Origin: Sediminibacillus halophilus
GTDB taxonomy: Bacteria > Bacillota > Bacilli > Bacillales > Amphibacillaceae
Length of the DNA stretch: 64,000 nucleotides
Reading direction: 5' to 3'
Assembly (NCBI RefSeq): GCF_900103695.1
Contig: NZ_FNHF01000003.1
Location: 62,001-126,000, forward strand
Numbering within the stretch: the stretch's first letter is position 1; every line of letters starts with the position of its first letter. A program made the translations under genes and the position numbers. Below, piece after piece: positions 56,543 through 64,000 of this stretch. The notes beneath the pieces are model-generated. The model was not told where the DNA came from, did not search any database, and worked only from the letters and a program-made list of their open reading frames with translations.

Positions 56543-58223
56543 TCATGCGTTGGATCTATCTAGCTCCCATGATCAAACAGCCTGGTCTGGACCGCAAAAA
56601 AAAGCTGCGATATATGCTCGTGTATCTACCATTGAGCAAGCTGAGGAAGGATACAGTATTGATGAGCAGATTAATGTTTTACGAGAGTTTTGTGACAGAG
56701 AAGGATATACAATTCATAAAGAGTATATTGATAGAGGAATTAGTGGTAAAAGCATCAAAGGTCGACCAGCCATTCAGCAATTACTGCATGACGCTAATCA
56801 AAAGTGCTTTGATATTGTATTAGTGTGGAAAATGAATCGGCTATCAAGAACAAGTGTTGACCTTCTAACGATGGTTGATAATTTACAAAACAAAGGCATT
56901 AGCTTTCGTTCATATACTGAACGATACGAAACAGAAAGTCCCTCAGGAAGACTGCAATTCCAAATGATGGCAGCTATTGCTGAGTTTGAACGTGCAAATA
57001 TTGCTGAAAATGTCAAAATGGGGATGATAGCAAGGGCCAAGGAAGGCTCTTGGAATGGTGGGCAAGTTCTTGGGTACGATGTAGTAAGTGTCCCAAGTGA
57101 TAGTCGAAAAGGAAAATCATCTAAACTTATCGTTAACGAACAAGAAGCGGTTATTGTACGGAAGATATTCGAATTATATTTGCAAGGAAATGGGTATAAA
57201 GCAATTGCAAACCGATTGAATAAAGAAGGGTATAAAACGAAGAAAAACAAAGCGTTTTCTATTAATGGTATTAAAACGATTTTGTGTAATCCTATATATG
57301 CTGGGTTCATCAGATACAATGTTAGGCGAGATTGGAGTGAAAAAAGAAGAAATAACATAAACCCATACCCGATTATTACGAAAGGCCAACATGAACCCAT
57401 TATTTCTGGCGATATATGGGAGCAGGCTAAAAGTATCATGAAAAGCCGTACTGGAAAACCAAATCGAATTCATAGTGGGGAATTCCCACTTACTGGCATC
57501 CTAAGATGCCCTATGTGTGGTGCTGGCATGGTATTAGGGAGAACGACTAATCGAAACAAGGATGGAAGTAAGCGTGTACTAGAATATTACGTTTGTGGCG
57601 CATGGAAAAATAAAGGAACAGCAGTCTGCCATTCAAATGGTGTAAGGACAGAGTATGCTGATGAGTACGTTCTTCAAAAATTAGCTGGTTTAGCTAGCAA
57701 TGATATGTTAATTAATCAAATTGTAGATAGAATTAACCAAAAAAATCAGGACGGCATAATACCTCTACAGAAGGAATATGAAATGCTGAAAAAATCACTA
57801 TCTGCTATTCAATCTAAAAAGGATAAATACTTAAAGTTATATGTGGACGAATTGATTAACAAAGGCGAACTTACTGGTCAATTAGCCAACCTTGAGCGTG
57901 AAAAAGAACGCCTCGAAGAACAAATTTACCCAATCGAAGAACAATTAGGTCAAGGAGGTGTCCCAAATGTTGACTATGAGGTGGTAAAGGAGATTATGAT
58001 GAACTTCATGACGGCTTACAAGAGGTCTTTAACATTTGAACAGCGTAAGAAGTTGTTGCAACTCTTAATCCACAAAATTACCATTTCAGAAGAAAGAAAA
58101 ATTGACACCATACAAATCCAATTAAATAAAGAAGTGGCAAAACACTTCACCTTTAACGGAGGAGCAAATTCGTCGATCGCTGATGAATTTGCTCCTCCTT
58201 TTTCTATCTTCATTAACGTATAA
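56535..58223 (+). CDS. Large serine recombinase (Ccr-like)
   Basis: 562 residues; AAAGGAGGTG directly before ATG 56535. Catalytic Ser in IYARVST (~residue 31), Arg in GRPAIQQLL, NRLSRTSVDL, long helix E (AEFERANIAENVK), recombinase domain, zinc ribbon (CPMCGAGM ... CHSNGVR), and a coiled coil ~410-490. Overall this is the CcrC-type architecture and length. It should excise and insert the element at the rlmH end. The inverted pair GAGGAGCAAATTC ... GAATTTGCTCCTC (about 58160-58199) inside its end may act as a transcription brake. Confidence 0.92.
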   Translation: MRNHALDLSSSHDQTAWSGPQKKAAIYARVSTIEQAEEGYSIDEQINVLREFCDREGYTIHKEYIDRGISGKSIKGRPAIQQLLHDANQKCFDIVLVWKMNRLSRTSVDLLTMVDNLQNKGISFRSYTERYETESPSGRLQFQMMAAIAEFERANIAENVKMGMIARAKEGSWNGGQVLGYDVVSVPSDSRKGKSSKLIVNEQEAVIVRKIFELYLQGNGYKAIANRLNKEGYKTKKNKAFSINGIKTILCNPIYAGFIRYNVRRDWSEKRRNNINPYPIITKGQHEPIISGDIWEQAKSIMKSRTGKPNRIHSGEFPLTGILRCPMCGAGMVLGRTTNRNKDGSKRVLEYYVCGAWKNKGTAVCHSNGVRTEYADEYVLQKLAGLASNDMLINQIVDRINQKNQDGIIPLQKEYEMLKKSLSAIQSKKDKYLKLYVDELINKGELTGQLANLEREKERLEEQIYPIEEQLGQGGVPNVDYEVVKEIMMNFMTAYKRSLTFEQRKKLLQLLIHKITISEERKIDTIQIQLNKEVAKHFTFNGGANSSIADEFAPPFSIFINV

Positions 58224-58240
58224 GAAGGAGCGAAAAATTG

Positions 58241-58531
58241 ATGAGTGTAATAAAAGTATTTAGAAGTTATATGGCGAAAAATCACCCACACATAGCACAT
58301 ATGGACTGGCAGGCGGATGTTAGATTAATACCAGTACAGGATATCCCGAATGAACTCCTTAAAGCTATTATGCCTAAAGAAATAAGTGAGCCTGTAACAT
58401 GTTGGTTGTTTTACTATGATGATGGTCTTAATAACGTTGTGTGTTTGTTACAAGACCAAAGGGGTGTAAGGAATTATGGGATTGGCCTTTTAAAATATGG
58501 CGAGCTAGTAAAGCCTATAAGCTTTATTTGA
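58241..58531 (+). CDS. Hypothetical protein downstream of recombinase
   Basis: 96 residues, AAGGAGCG site ahead. No family recognised. One weak conserved-looking pattern: CWLFYYDDGLNNVVCLLQDQRG. SCC recombinase genes are commonly followed by small genes of unknown function, and this fits that habit. Confidence 0.65.
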   Translation: MSVIKVFRSYMAKNHPHIAHMDWQADVRLIPVQDIPNELLKAIMPKEISEPVTCWLFYYDDGLNNVVCLLQDQRGVRNYGIGLLKYGELVKPISFI

Positions 58532-58636
58532 GTATGTTGTAACAAGACTAATAACATCATAACTAAAAATTGTTAACTGGGACTATGATAGTTGCGGTTT
58601 ATTTGTGTTTGATTAGCTTTTAAAGGAGGTGAATAG

Positions 58637-58729
58637 ATGACACCAATAAATCTATTTAAAAAGGGAGTATCTTTCGGTGTCTCCCTTTACATTTTAATCA
58701 AGGACAAAGTTAACAAGGGGGAATCATAA
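58637..58729 (+). CDS. 30-residue micro-ORF 1
   Basis: MTPINLFKKGVSFGVSLYIL, then a charged tail. Perfect AAAGGAGGTG site six bases upstream. Amphipathic, possibly membrane-associated. Its stop TAA shares a base with the next start. Confidence 0.6.
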   Translation: MTPINLFKKGVSFGVSLYILIKDKVNKGES

Positions 58730-58821
58730 TGCAATATTTCTTGATGGGTACAGTTGTAGGTGTTGTAGCTTGTTATGCAATTGAAACAATGCAAAGGTCA
58801 TACTGGGGTGTTAATAGATGA
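58729..58821 (+). CDS. 30-residue micro-ORF 2, membrane peptide
   Basis: MQYFLMGTVVGVVACYAIE plus a short polar tail: one membrane helix. AAGGGGGA lies before it; its stop overlaps the next gene's ATG by four bases. Confidence 0.6.
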   Translation: MQYFLMGTVVGVVACYAIETMQRSYWGVNR

Positions 58822-59159
58822 AACAAATTCGGTGCTTAGAAGATTTTGAAGCTGTTGCTAGTGTTATTAGTGGTAACTTCCTATCTTATTTAAAACAGGA
58901 GTTTTATGGGCTTTATGAATACTTAAGCAATGGTGAAAAGATAGATGAATTTATACTCGAACCCTACCAAGCTATGATATTATTAGAAGAAAAGGAAGAA
59001 TTAAGTAATTTTCTGAATAACTTTTTGGATTTAGAATTTATGGACGAAGTTAAACTTACAAACTTCACTGTTCTAAGAATTGGAATACTTTGTGATGAAG
59101 ATGTACAACTTTGCTATGCAGCAAAAAATAATAACTGTAATGATATAAATGAAGGTTAA
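58818..59159 (+). CDS. Hypothetical protein coupled to micro-ORFs
   Basis: 113 residues, mostly helical and acidic, MKQIRCLEDFEAVASVISGNFLSY. No family recognised. Coupled by ATGA overlap to the micro-ORF before it, and 13 bases ahead of the PLD gene. Confidence 0.65.
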   Translation: MKQIRCLEDFEAVASVISGNFLSYLKQEFYGLYEYLSNGEKIDEFILEPYQAMILLEEKEELSNFLNNFLDLEFMDEVKLTNFTVLRIGILCDEDVQLCYAAKNNNCNDINEG

Positions 59160-59172
59160 GGGGGAATTTCCT

Positions 59173-60396
59173 ATGCCAATTAGCTTCTTAGATAAAAATT
59201 TTGGAAGTACTTTTTTCTCATTATTAGATTCAACAAAGAAACAAATTCGAATTATTTCTCCATTCATTGGTTACAAAACAGCATTAGCTTTAGTTAATTT
59301 TATTCAGGAGACTGAAAATGAACTAGACTGTGTATTAATTACACGTTTTGACAGAGAAGACTTCATAAAAGGGGTTAGCAGCATTACTGGTTTAGAATAT
59401 CTGAAAAAAGCTGGAGTGAAAATGTACGCGCTTCAAGGTCTTCATACTAAGCTTTACATATTTGATAATGAATCTGTAATAATGGGTTCAGCTAATTTCA
59501 CCTTCAATGGATTCTATAAGAATCATGAATTTGGTATTTTTATGGAAGGAGAGCCGGTGTTTTCGAGAGAGTGCAATAATTATTTTGAAGGTCTACTTAA
59601 TGATATAAAGAAAGATAATAATTGGGAGATTACTTTAGACCGTATTGCCAAGGAGAAAACCTTTTGTGATGACGCTGTAACAGATAGAGCCTATTCACAA
59701 AAGAAGCCTAGAAAAAATGAGTCGCCTGTTATAATTCATCCAAATCGAGTTAAGTGGGGGGCAAAACTTGAATGGAATGGTACCGAAACTTTAAACGGTA
59801 AAGAGAAAAGAGACGTCATAGAGGAAATTCTAAAAGAGGAAGATGAAAAGCGAATCCACATACGTAACACAGGAATTTGGCTAAAGTTTGAAGGTAACAG
59901 CGAAAACCGTATTCCTAACCACCAAACCTATTTTGGAAGAAGGAAAAAGGAACACAGGAAACGTACATTCTTTCCAAAGCCACCATCTGGAATAAAAGAT
60001 GGTCAATTATTGTTTATGACCATGGTAAGTACTGATAAAGAGAACAAAGGGACACCTATAATTGTTGGTTATGCAATTACATCAGGGTTTAATGAGAAAA
60101 ATATTATTGATGATGACGCGCCTTTTGATTCAAAGGATAGGAGAGGTAGATATCCTTATTTTGTTGAATTAACAAGTGGACGATTCTTAAAGGCGCCTAT
60201 AAAAGAAGGGATAACACTTAGGGAACTTGCTCGTGAACTACAGTCTGATTTGTATCCCAATCCCAAATCAAACTTTAATGAAATAATTTATACACATAGA
60301 CAAAAGTCCCATTTGCAAGTAACAAATAGAGCACATGATTATATAATGCAACGGTTAGATTCATTATTTAAGGAATTCGGCTATGATGAGCTGTAA
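59173..60396 (+). CDS. PLD-superfamily nuclease (NgoFVII/BfiI-like)
   Basis: 407 residues, start fixed by AAGGGGGAA before ATG 59173. One HKD motif: His91, Lys93, Asp98 in HTKLYIFD, followed by GSANFTFNGF. A single motif implies an active dimer, as in BfiI and NgoFVII restriction enzymes. C-terminal half (~200-400) has no clear family and may recognise DNA. 21 bases from the SIR2 gene, so the two form one module. Confidence 0.82.
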   Translation: MPISFLDKNFGSTFFSLLDSTKKQIRIISPFIGYKTALALVNFIQETENELDCVLITRFDREDFIKGVSSITGLEYLKKAGVKMYALQGLHTKLYIFDNESVIMGSANFTFNGFYKNHEFGIFMEGEPVFSRECNNYFEGLLNDIKKDNNWEITLDRIAKEKTFCDDAVTDRAYSQKKPRKNESPVIIHPNRVKWGAKLEWNGTETLNGKEKRDVIEEILKEEDEKRIHIRNTGIWLKFEGNSENRIPNHQTYFGRRKKEHRKRTFFPKPPSGIKDGQLLFMTMVSTDKENKGTPIIVGYAITSGFNEKNIIDDDAPFDSKDRRGRYPYFVELTSGRFLKAPIKEGITLRELARELQSDLYPNPKSNFNEIIYTHRQKSHLQVTNRAHDYIMQRLDSLFKEFGYDEL

Positions 60397-60417
60397 ATTA
60401 AATTAATAGGAGGCGTT

Positions 60418-62181
60418 ATGATGGATGAAAAATTAATGTCACTGTCATTTTCAGTCGAGGCAAATAAAGGGGTTTATGCTTTATTACTTGGATCAGGCAT
60501 ATCATATTCTGCAAGTATTCCTACAGGCTGGGGTGTATTGAAAGAGTTATGCAGGAGAATTATGTTAGTAGAAGGTTCGGAGGAGCCCGATGAAATTAAA
60601 TGGTATCAAGAGAAATTTGGTAAAGCTCCTTTATATGATGAGGTAATAGCTATGCTGGCTAAAACATCTTCAGAACGGAATGGATTACTACAGGAGTTTT
60701 TTGAGCCTACAGAAGAAGACCTAGAGGAAGGTAGAAAGATACCAACTGAAGCCCATAAATCAATTGCAGAATTAGTAAAAAAAGGTTTTATAAAAGTAAT
60801 TGTCACAACAAACTTTGACCGCTTAATTGAACAAGCATTAGATGAATTGAGTGTACAGTATCAAACACTTTACCATGATTCAGACATAGAAGGAATGAAA
60901 CCTTTAGCACATGCTGATTGTACAGTACTAAAAATTCATGGCGATTACAGAGACACAAGATTTAAAAATATTACCGATGAGTTAGAGTGCTATTCCTCTA
61001 ATCTATCTGTGTTATTACAACAAGTTTTTGATGACTATGGACTAATAATATCAGGTTGGTCGGCTGAGTGGGATACAGCGCTTAGAGACACGATTAAAAG
61101 TGTTAAGGGACGTAGGTACTCATGGTACTGGCACTCTTTTTCTGAATCAATTGGTGAAAAAGCAGAAGAATTAATTAATTTCAGGGATGCCAATTTAGTA
61201 ATAGATTCTAGAGGTGCTGACCATTTCTTTCGAGAAATAAAAGAAGCTGTATTTAACATTTCTAAGTTGAAGAAGGTTAATCCAGAAAATATTCAAGTCA
61301 AAATTAAAAGATTAAAAGATTATATTCAAAATGATGATGAATCGGCTATTCGTGATTTGTTTACTAATGAATCACGAGACGTTATTGGTAAAATTAATAA
61401 ACTTGATTCTAATCAAGAAGCAACTATTGAACTTATGAAACAATGGATTGCAGAAATAAAAGCCATCATAAAACCTATTTCCGTTTTATCATCAATACTT
61501 GCTTATTATGGTAAAGATGAATTTCAAGAACGATTGCTAATTGAGACGTTAGAAAGATTTACATCGATAAAAAGCAGTGATGGAAGAGTTTATTTATTAG
61601 GCTTGAAGCAACTACCACTGCAAGCTGTTTTTTATAGTATGGGAATATCATTAACGATGAGAAGAAAATATAAACTTTTAGATGAAATTATGATGAAACC
61701 AAAAGTAAGAGATAGACTTCATAGCAGACAAGCTTTTTCTTGGTATGTTTCTCCACGGAGAAATTTATATGATGCTTTTCAACGATTACAACCAGAAAGA
61801 CCGTATCATTTACCCATTGAAGTAATGTTTACTTTCCCTTTTATGGAAGAGGTTTTTAATGAAAGTCAATTGGCATTTGATAGTGTTGAATACATGATTC
61901 ATTACGATTTGTTTGAATTTTTACGTTCATTAAAACATCGATACTTAGGTGACTATGATTATGTTAGTGGATGTTTTGGCTATAGAGATGATAGAACTCA
62001 TATAGAGCAATTTTTATCTGAAGGTTCTCTAACAACTGAATGGGAAGTGCTTTTATTGTTTGAAGGCAATAAGGACCTTTTTATTAAATCCTTGAGAACA
62101 TTATCTGAGGACTTAAATCAGCTTATGTATTACAGCGGACGTGGTCTTGTTGAATCATATCTAGATGAGAAAAAAATTTAA
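60418..62181 (+). CDS. SIR2-domain defence-type protein
   Basis: 587 residues. SIR2 NAD-binding motifs: GSGIS (25-29), TTNFD (130-134) and KIHGD with catalytic His174. The remaining ~300 residues are helical with no recognised family and may sense infection. SIR2 domains in immune proteins (Thoeris ThsA, DSR proteins) deplete NAD. It pairs with the PLD gene upstream and ends 25 bases before the right junction. Function inferred from family and context. Confidence 0.85.
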   Translation: MMDEKLMSLSFSVEANKGVYALLLGSGISYSASIPTGWGVLKELCRRIMLVEGSEEPDEIKWYQEKFGKAPLYDEVIAMLAKTSSERNGLLQEFFEPTEEDLEEGRKIPTEAHKSIAELVKKGFIKVIVTTNFDRLIEQALDELSVQYQTLYHDSDIEGMKPLAHADCTVLKIHGDYRDTRFKNITDELECYSSNLSVLLQQVFDDYGLIISGWSAEWDTALRDTIKSVKGRRYSWYWHSFSESIGEKAEELINFRDANLVIDSRGADHFFREIKEAVFNISKLKKVNPENIQVKIKRLKDYIQNDDESAIRDLFTNESRDVIGKINKLDSNQEATIELMKQWIAEIKAIIKPISVLSSILAYYGKDEFQERLLIETLERFTSIKSSDGRVYLLGLKQLPLQAVFYSMGISLTMRRKYKLLDEIMMKPKVRDRLHSRQAFSWYVSPRRNLYDAFQRLQPERPYHLPIEVMFTFPFMEEVFNESQLAFDSVEYMIHYDLFEFLRSLKHRYLGDYDYVSGCFGYRDDRTHIEQFLSEGSLTTEWEVLLLFEGNKDLFIKSLRTLSEDLNQLMYYSGRGLVESYLDEKKI

Positions 62182-62193
62182 AAACCTCATTTA
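62181..62193. repeat. Right terminal inverted repeat of element
   Basis: AAAACCTCATTTA, exact inverse of 36195-36207, 13 bases inside attR. Confidence 0.8.
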
Positions 62194-62206
62194 GATACAT
62201 CACGGT

Positions 62207-62224
62207 GAACCGTATCACAAATAG
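62207..62224 (+). other. attR: displaced copy of the rlmH 3' end
   Basis: GAACCGTATCACAAATAG; reads E-P-Y-H-K-stop like the rlmH terminus and matches attL at 15 of 18 bases. It marks the right junction of the SCC-like element. Confidence 0.88.
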
Positions 62225-62433
62225 TGGTAAAGCATAGAGTAGAAATTGTAATTGATAAAGTTTGGCTAAATAAATTGATGTAATAATATTCCTTCTTAAT
62301 AAATCAATCATATTAAAAATTGTTTGATTCACCTTAGCCTATTAATTGTGTTACGTATAGATAAATAATGAGGGAACAAAGAATCATCATTATTATTAAA
62401 ATTAGTTTTCAACGACAATTACATAAAAGTTCT

Positions 62434-63048
62434 TCAAAAGAATAGTTTCCTTCTAATCACAAATTCTGACAAAAGTAGATTAAGAGACCAACTTAACCAG
62501 ACTGCTAGCGTGTAGGAATTTCCATAAGAAAAATTCATTAGGTTATGTGAAATGGCTACAATTATATAAATAGTAATATTTGCAAAGGAAAGAAAGAAAC
62601 TTCGAGTGATCCATTGACTATGTAACATAACTCTTTGTCTTTTGATATACCAAAATCCGAGAATAGTTGTTATAAGCCATAATGTATTTAAAATAATAAA
62701 CCCAATTATGCTTGGTAATCCTCCTGTAGCAAAGAAAGAGACATAGACGCCAGGTATGAAATTTAAAATAATGGACATCACATATATTCTGCCATTCCAA
62801 CGGTGAAAGTTTCTTGATTTATCACGGATTGTTTTTATAACTCCTAGAGGTCCAGTAATAAGAGAAATAATAGCAAGTAAGATATGAATACGAATCATTA
62901 AAATCCATAAGTTATGGTCTGTTAGAATTTGATCTTTTCTAGAAATAAATTTCTCGAATTGAGGATCTACCATAAAATTCTTTGAAAATGTGTGAAGCAC
63001 CCACATCATTGAAATAATTAAAATAAGTATACCCGCTTTTTGTTTCAT
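62434..63048 (-). CDS. DUF2306-like membrane protein
   Basis: 204 residues from the ATG at 63048, which has GGAGG 11 bases upstream; the longer start at 63069 is the alternative. About six membrane helices; HRWNGRIY and the spaced His residues of helices 2, 4 and 5 resemble DUF2306 proteins, possibly haem-binding. Function unknown. Confidence 0.7.
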   Translation of the reverse strand: MKQKAGILILIISMMWVLHTFSKNFMVDPQFEKFISRKDQILTDHNLWILMIRIHILLAIISLITGPLGVIKTIRDKSRNFHRWNGRIYVMSIILNFIPGVYVSFFATGGLPSIIGFIILNTLWLITTILGFWYIKRQRVMLHSQWITRSFFLSFANITIYIIVAISHNLMNFSYGNSYTLAVWLSWSLNLLLSEFVIRRKLFF

Positions 63049-63072
63049 TTGAATGAAATCCTCCATCAATAC

Positions 63073-63507
63073 TTAGGAAAACAAACTACGATTTGTCATA
63101 ACAAATACAGCAATTAATATGGATAAGAAGGTAATCCAACCATACCATTTTAACTTCACCATATTTTCCAATAGTGCTTTCTTAGAATCATTTGCAAAAA
63201 TAATCTGTTTTATATTCTTATTCACCATACCTATTAAGCCACCGATAAGGATCAGTATAAGGGTTGAAAGTGTCACCCAAAACAAGGAAGGGTAGGATGA
63301 ATACCCAATGACCATCCAACCTCCAGAAACCATAATAAGAACCAATGCATAATGTCCTGCTCGAGTAAAGGCTAAAATTGTTTTAAGGCTGGTTATTAAT
63401 TCATTACTCGTACGAGAAAACAATGTATTAATTGCTAAAGGGAATGCAAGAAAACACCCCAAAAATAATGCACTAATTACATGAAGGAATATAATAAATG
63501 AATACAT
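63073..63507 (-). CDS. DUF2269-like membrane protein
   Basis: 144 residues, four hydrophobic helices (starts MYSFIIFLHVISALFLG, His near residue 9). DUF2269-like by pattern. GGAGGAT site upstream; close to both neighbours, so one operon. Confidence 0.7.
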   Translation of the reverse strand: MYSFIIFLHVISALFLGCFLAFPLAINTLFSRTSNELITSLKTILAFTRAGHYALVLIMVSGGWMVIGYSSYPSLFWVTLSTLILILIGGLIGMVNKNIKQIIFANDSKKALLENMVKLKWYGWITFLSILIAVFVMTNRSLFS

Positions 63508-63522
63508 TCTTAATCCTCCGGT

Positions 63523-64000
63523 TTATAAAATTCGATGTCCGATTAACTTTGATGCAGGAAGCATTCCGGCTTTTGCTTCACCAATCATATTGTTTCCATC
63601 TACAGAAACGATAAATTTTAAGTTAAGACGCATAGGCTTGGAAACTTTCATGGACCACTTTAATTGATTCCCTTCTAGTACCAGATTGTCTAAAGTGACA
63701 ATATCTTCTCCTTGCTTTGCAGTTCCTGTTATCTGTCCATCTATTTTTGTTAAATTTAATAAAACGGAGAGTTTCCCAATAGGAGTGGAGATTGCAGTAT
63801 CCCATTTTCCATGAAAATTCTCTGTTTCATTAGATTGAGTATAGGAATGATGACTTGTCTCCTCAACTAGATTTTCTTGTTGGTTTTCTTTCGGTATATT
63901 TCCTTCTGCTTTCCAAACTGTACCCCTGCGTTCGTACTCGAACAGTTGCTCCACTGCGTGTGCTATACGTGGACCTAATTCTCGCTCAACTAAGTAAAGG
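63523..64000 (-). CDS. Partial gene at right edge, unknown
   Basis: The frame is open to the right edge (upstream codons read LYLVERELGPRIAHAVEQLFEYE), so the GTG at 63954 is not necessarily the start and the N-terminal part lies outside. The visible C-terminal ~100 residues form a beta-rich domain (GKWDTAISTPIGKLSVLLNLT ... EAKAGMLPASKLIGHRIL). Likely same operon as the two membrane proteins. Confidence 0.6.
   Translation of the reverse strand, partial: LYLVERELGPRIAHAVEQLFEYERRGTVWKAEGNIPKENQQENLVEETSHHSYTQSNETENFHGKWDTAISTPIGKLSVLLNLTKIDGQITGTAKQGEDIVTLDNLVLEGNQLKWSMKVSKPMRLNLKFIVSVDGNNMIGEAKAGMLPASKLIGHRIL

Larger units (their letters stand above)
36198..62206. mobile_element. SCC-like integrative element in rlmH
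   Basis: About 26 kb, visibly AT-richer than the core (Arg codons mostly AGA, many A/T third positions). It is bounded by two copies of the rlmH end and a 13-bp terminal inverted repeat. It carries a large serine recombinase, a primase-helicase, RadC and a DUF960-like gene, the type of core gene set known from staphylococcal SCC elements. Cargo is dominated by restriction and other defence-like genes. No phage structural or conjugation genes are present. Confidence 0.88.

Noticed and set aside
40310-62181. BREX or DISARM because of a large adenine methylase and a PLD protein
   Set aside because: No PglZ, BrxC/BrxL, DrmA or DrmB-like genes; the methylases sit with McrBC-type genes and the PLD gene with SIR2.
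36198-62206. Prophage because of a large serine integrase
   Set aside because: No phage structural, packaging or lysis genes, and the integration site and core genes fit SCC rather than a phage.

Overview
The window is a stretch of a Bacillaceae chromosome close to the replication origin, followed by a large AT-rich island. The gene order ychF-rpsF-ssb-rpsR ... yybS-gdpP-rplI-dnaC-purA ... walRK-yycHI-walJ-htrA ... rlmH is the conserved origin-proximal order of Bacillus-like Firmicutes. The serA T-box, PurR boxes at purA, and Gram-positive ribosome binding sites fit this. The repeat types and moderate G+C of the core suggest a halotolerant relative such as the Virgibacillus/Oceanobacillus/Sediminibacillus group, but I cannot fix the genus.

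Core region (1-36197). Replication and translation genes (ychF, rpsF-ssb-rpsR, rplI, the dnaC replicative helicase) are mixed with signalling genes (the c-di-AMP phosphodiesterase gdpP and the WalRK cell-wall system with YycH, YycI and WalJ), a T-box-controlled serine pathway (class V aminotransferase + serA) and purA. Between htrA and rlmH lie a cluster of DnaA-box-like sites, a ROK repressor/ROK kinase/manA sugar operon with a 21-bp palindrome at its promoter, several small accessory genes, and nrdI-nrdF.

Island (36198-62206). At the 3' end of rlmH, the site used by staphylococcal SCC elements, sits a ~26-kb element. Its left junction is the rlmH end itself. Its right junction (62207-62224) is a second copy of that end, which again encodes Glu-Pro-Tyr-His-Lys-stop. 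A 13-bp inverted repeat lies at the two ends. The element carries an SCC-type core: a primase-helicase (53102-55669) and a large serine recombinase (56535-58223). The recombinase is preceded and overlapped by a short recombinase-like protein that has lost active-site arginines. Cargo is mostly defence-like: a 1245-aa P-loop (STAND-like) protein; a restriction cluster of two N6-adenine methylases, a controller-type XRE regulator, a small protein, McrB and McrC; RadC and a DUF960-like protein; an ArgR homologue; and at the right edge a PLD-nuclease + SIR2 gene pair. Two 30-codon ORFs form a tightly coupled micro-operon with the gene before the PLD gene. A ~20-bp motif in hairpin context occurs three times around the replication module.

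Right flank (62225-64000). Three minus-strand genes (DUF2306-like and DUF2269-like membrane proteins and a partial gene) follow the right junction. They are still AT-rich, so either this is native flank of lower G+C or more acquired DNA continues beyond the window.

The most novel material is the non-staphylococcal SCC-like element itself, its putatively inactive recombinase partner, the adenine-methylating McrBC-type restriction cluster with its symmetric divergent promoter, and the PLD-SIR2 pair.
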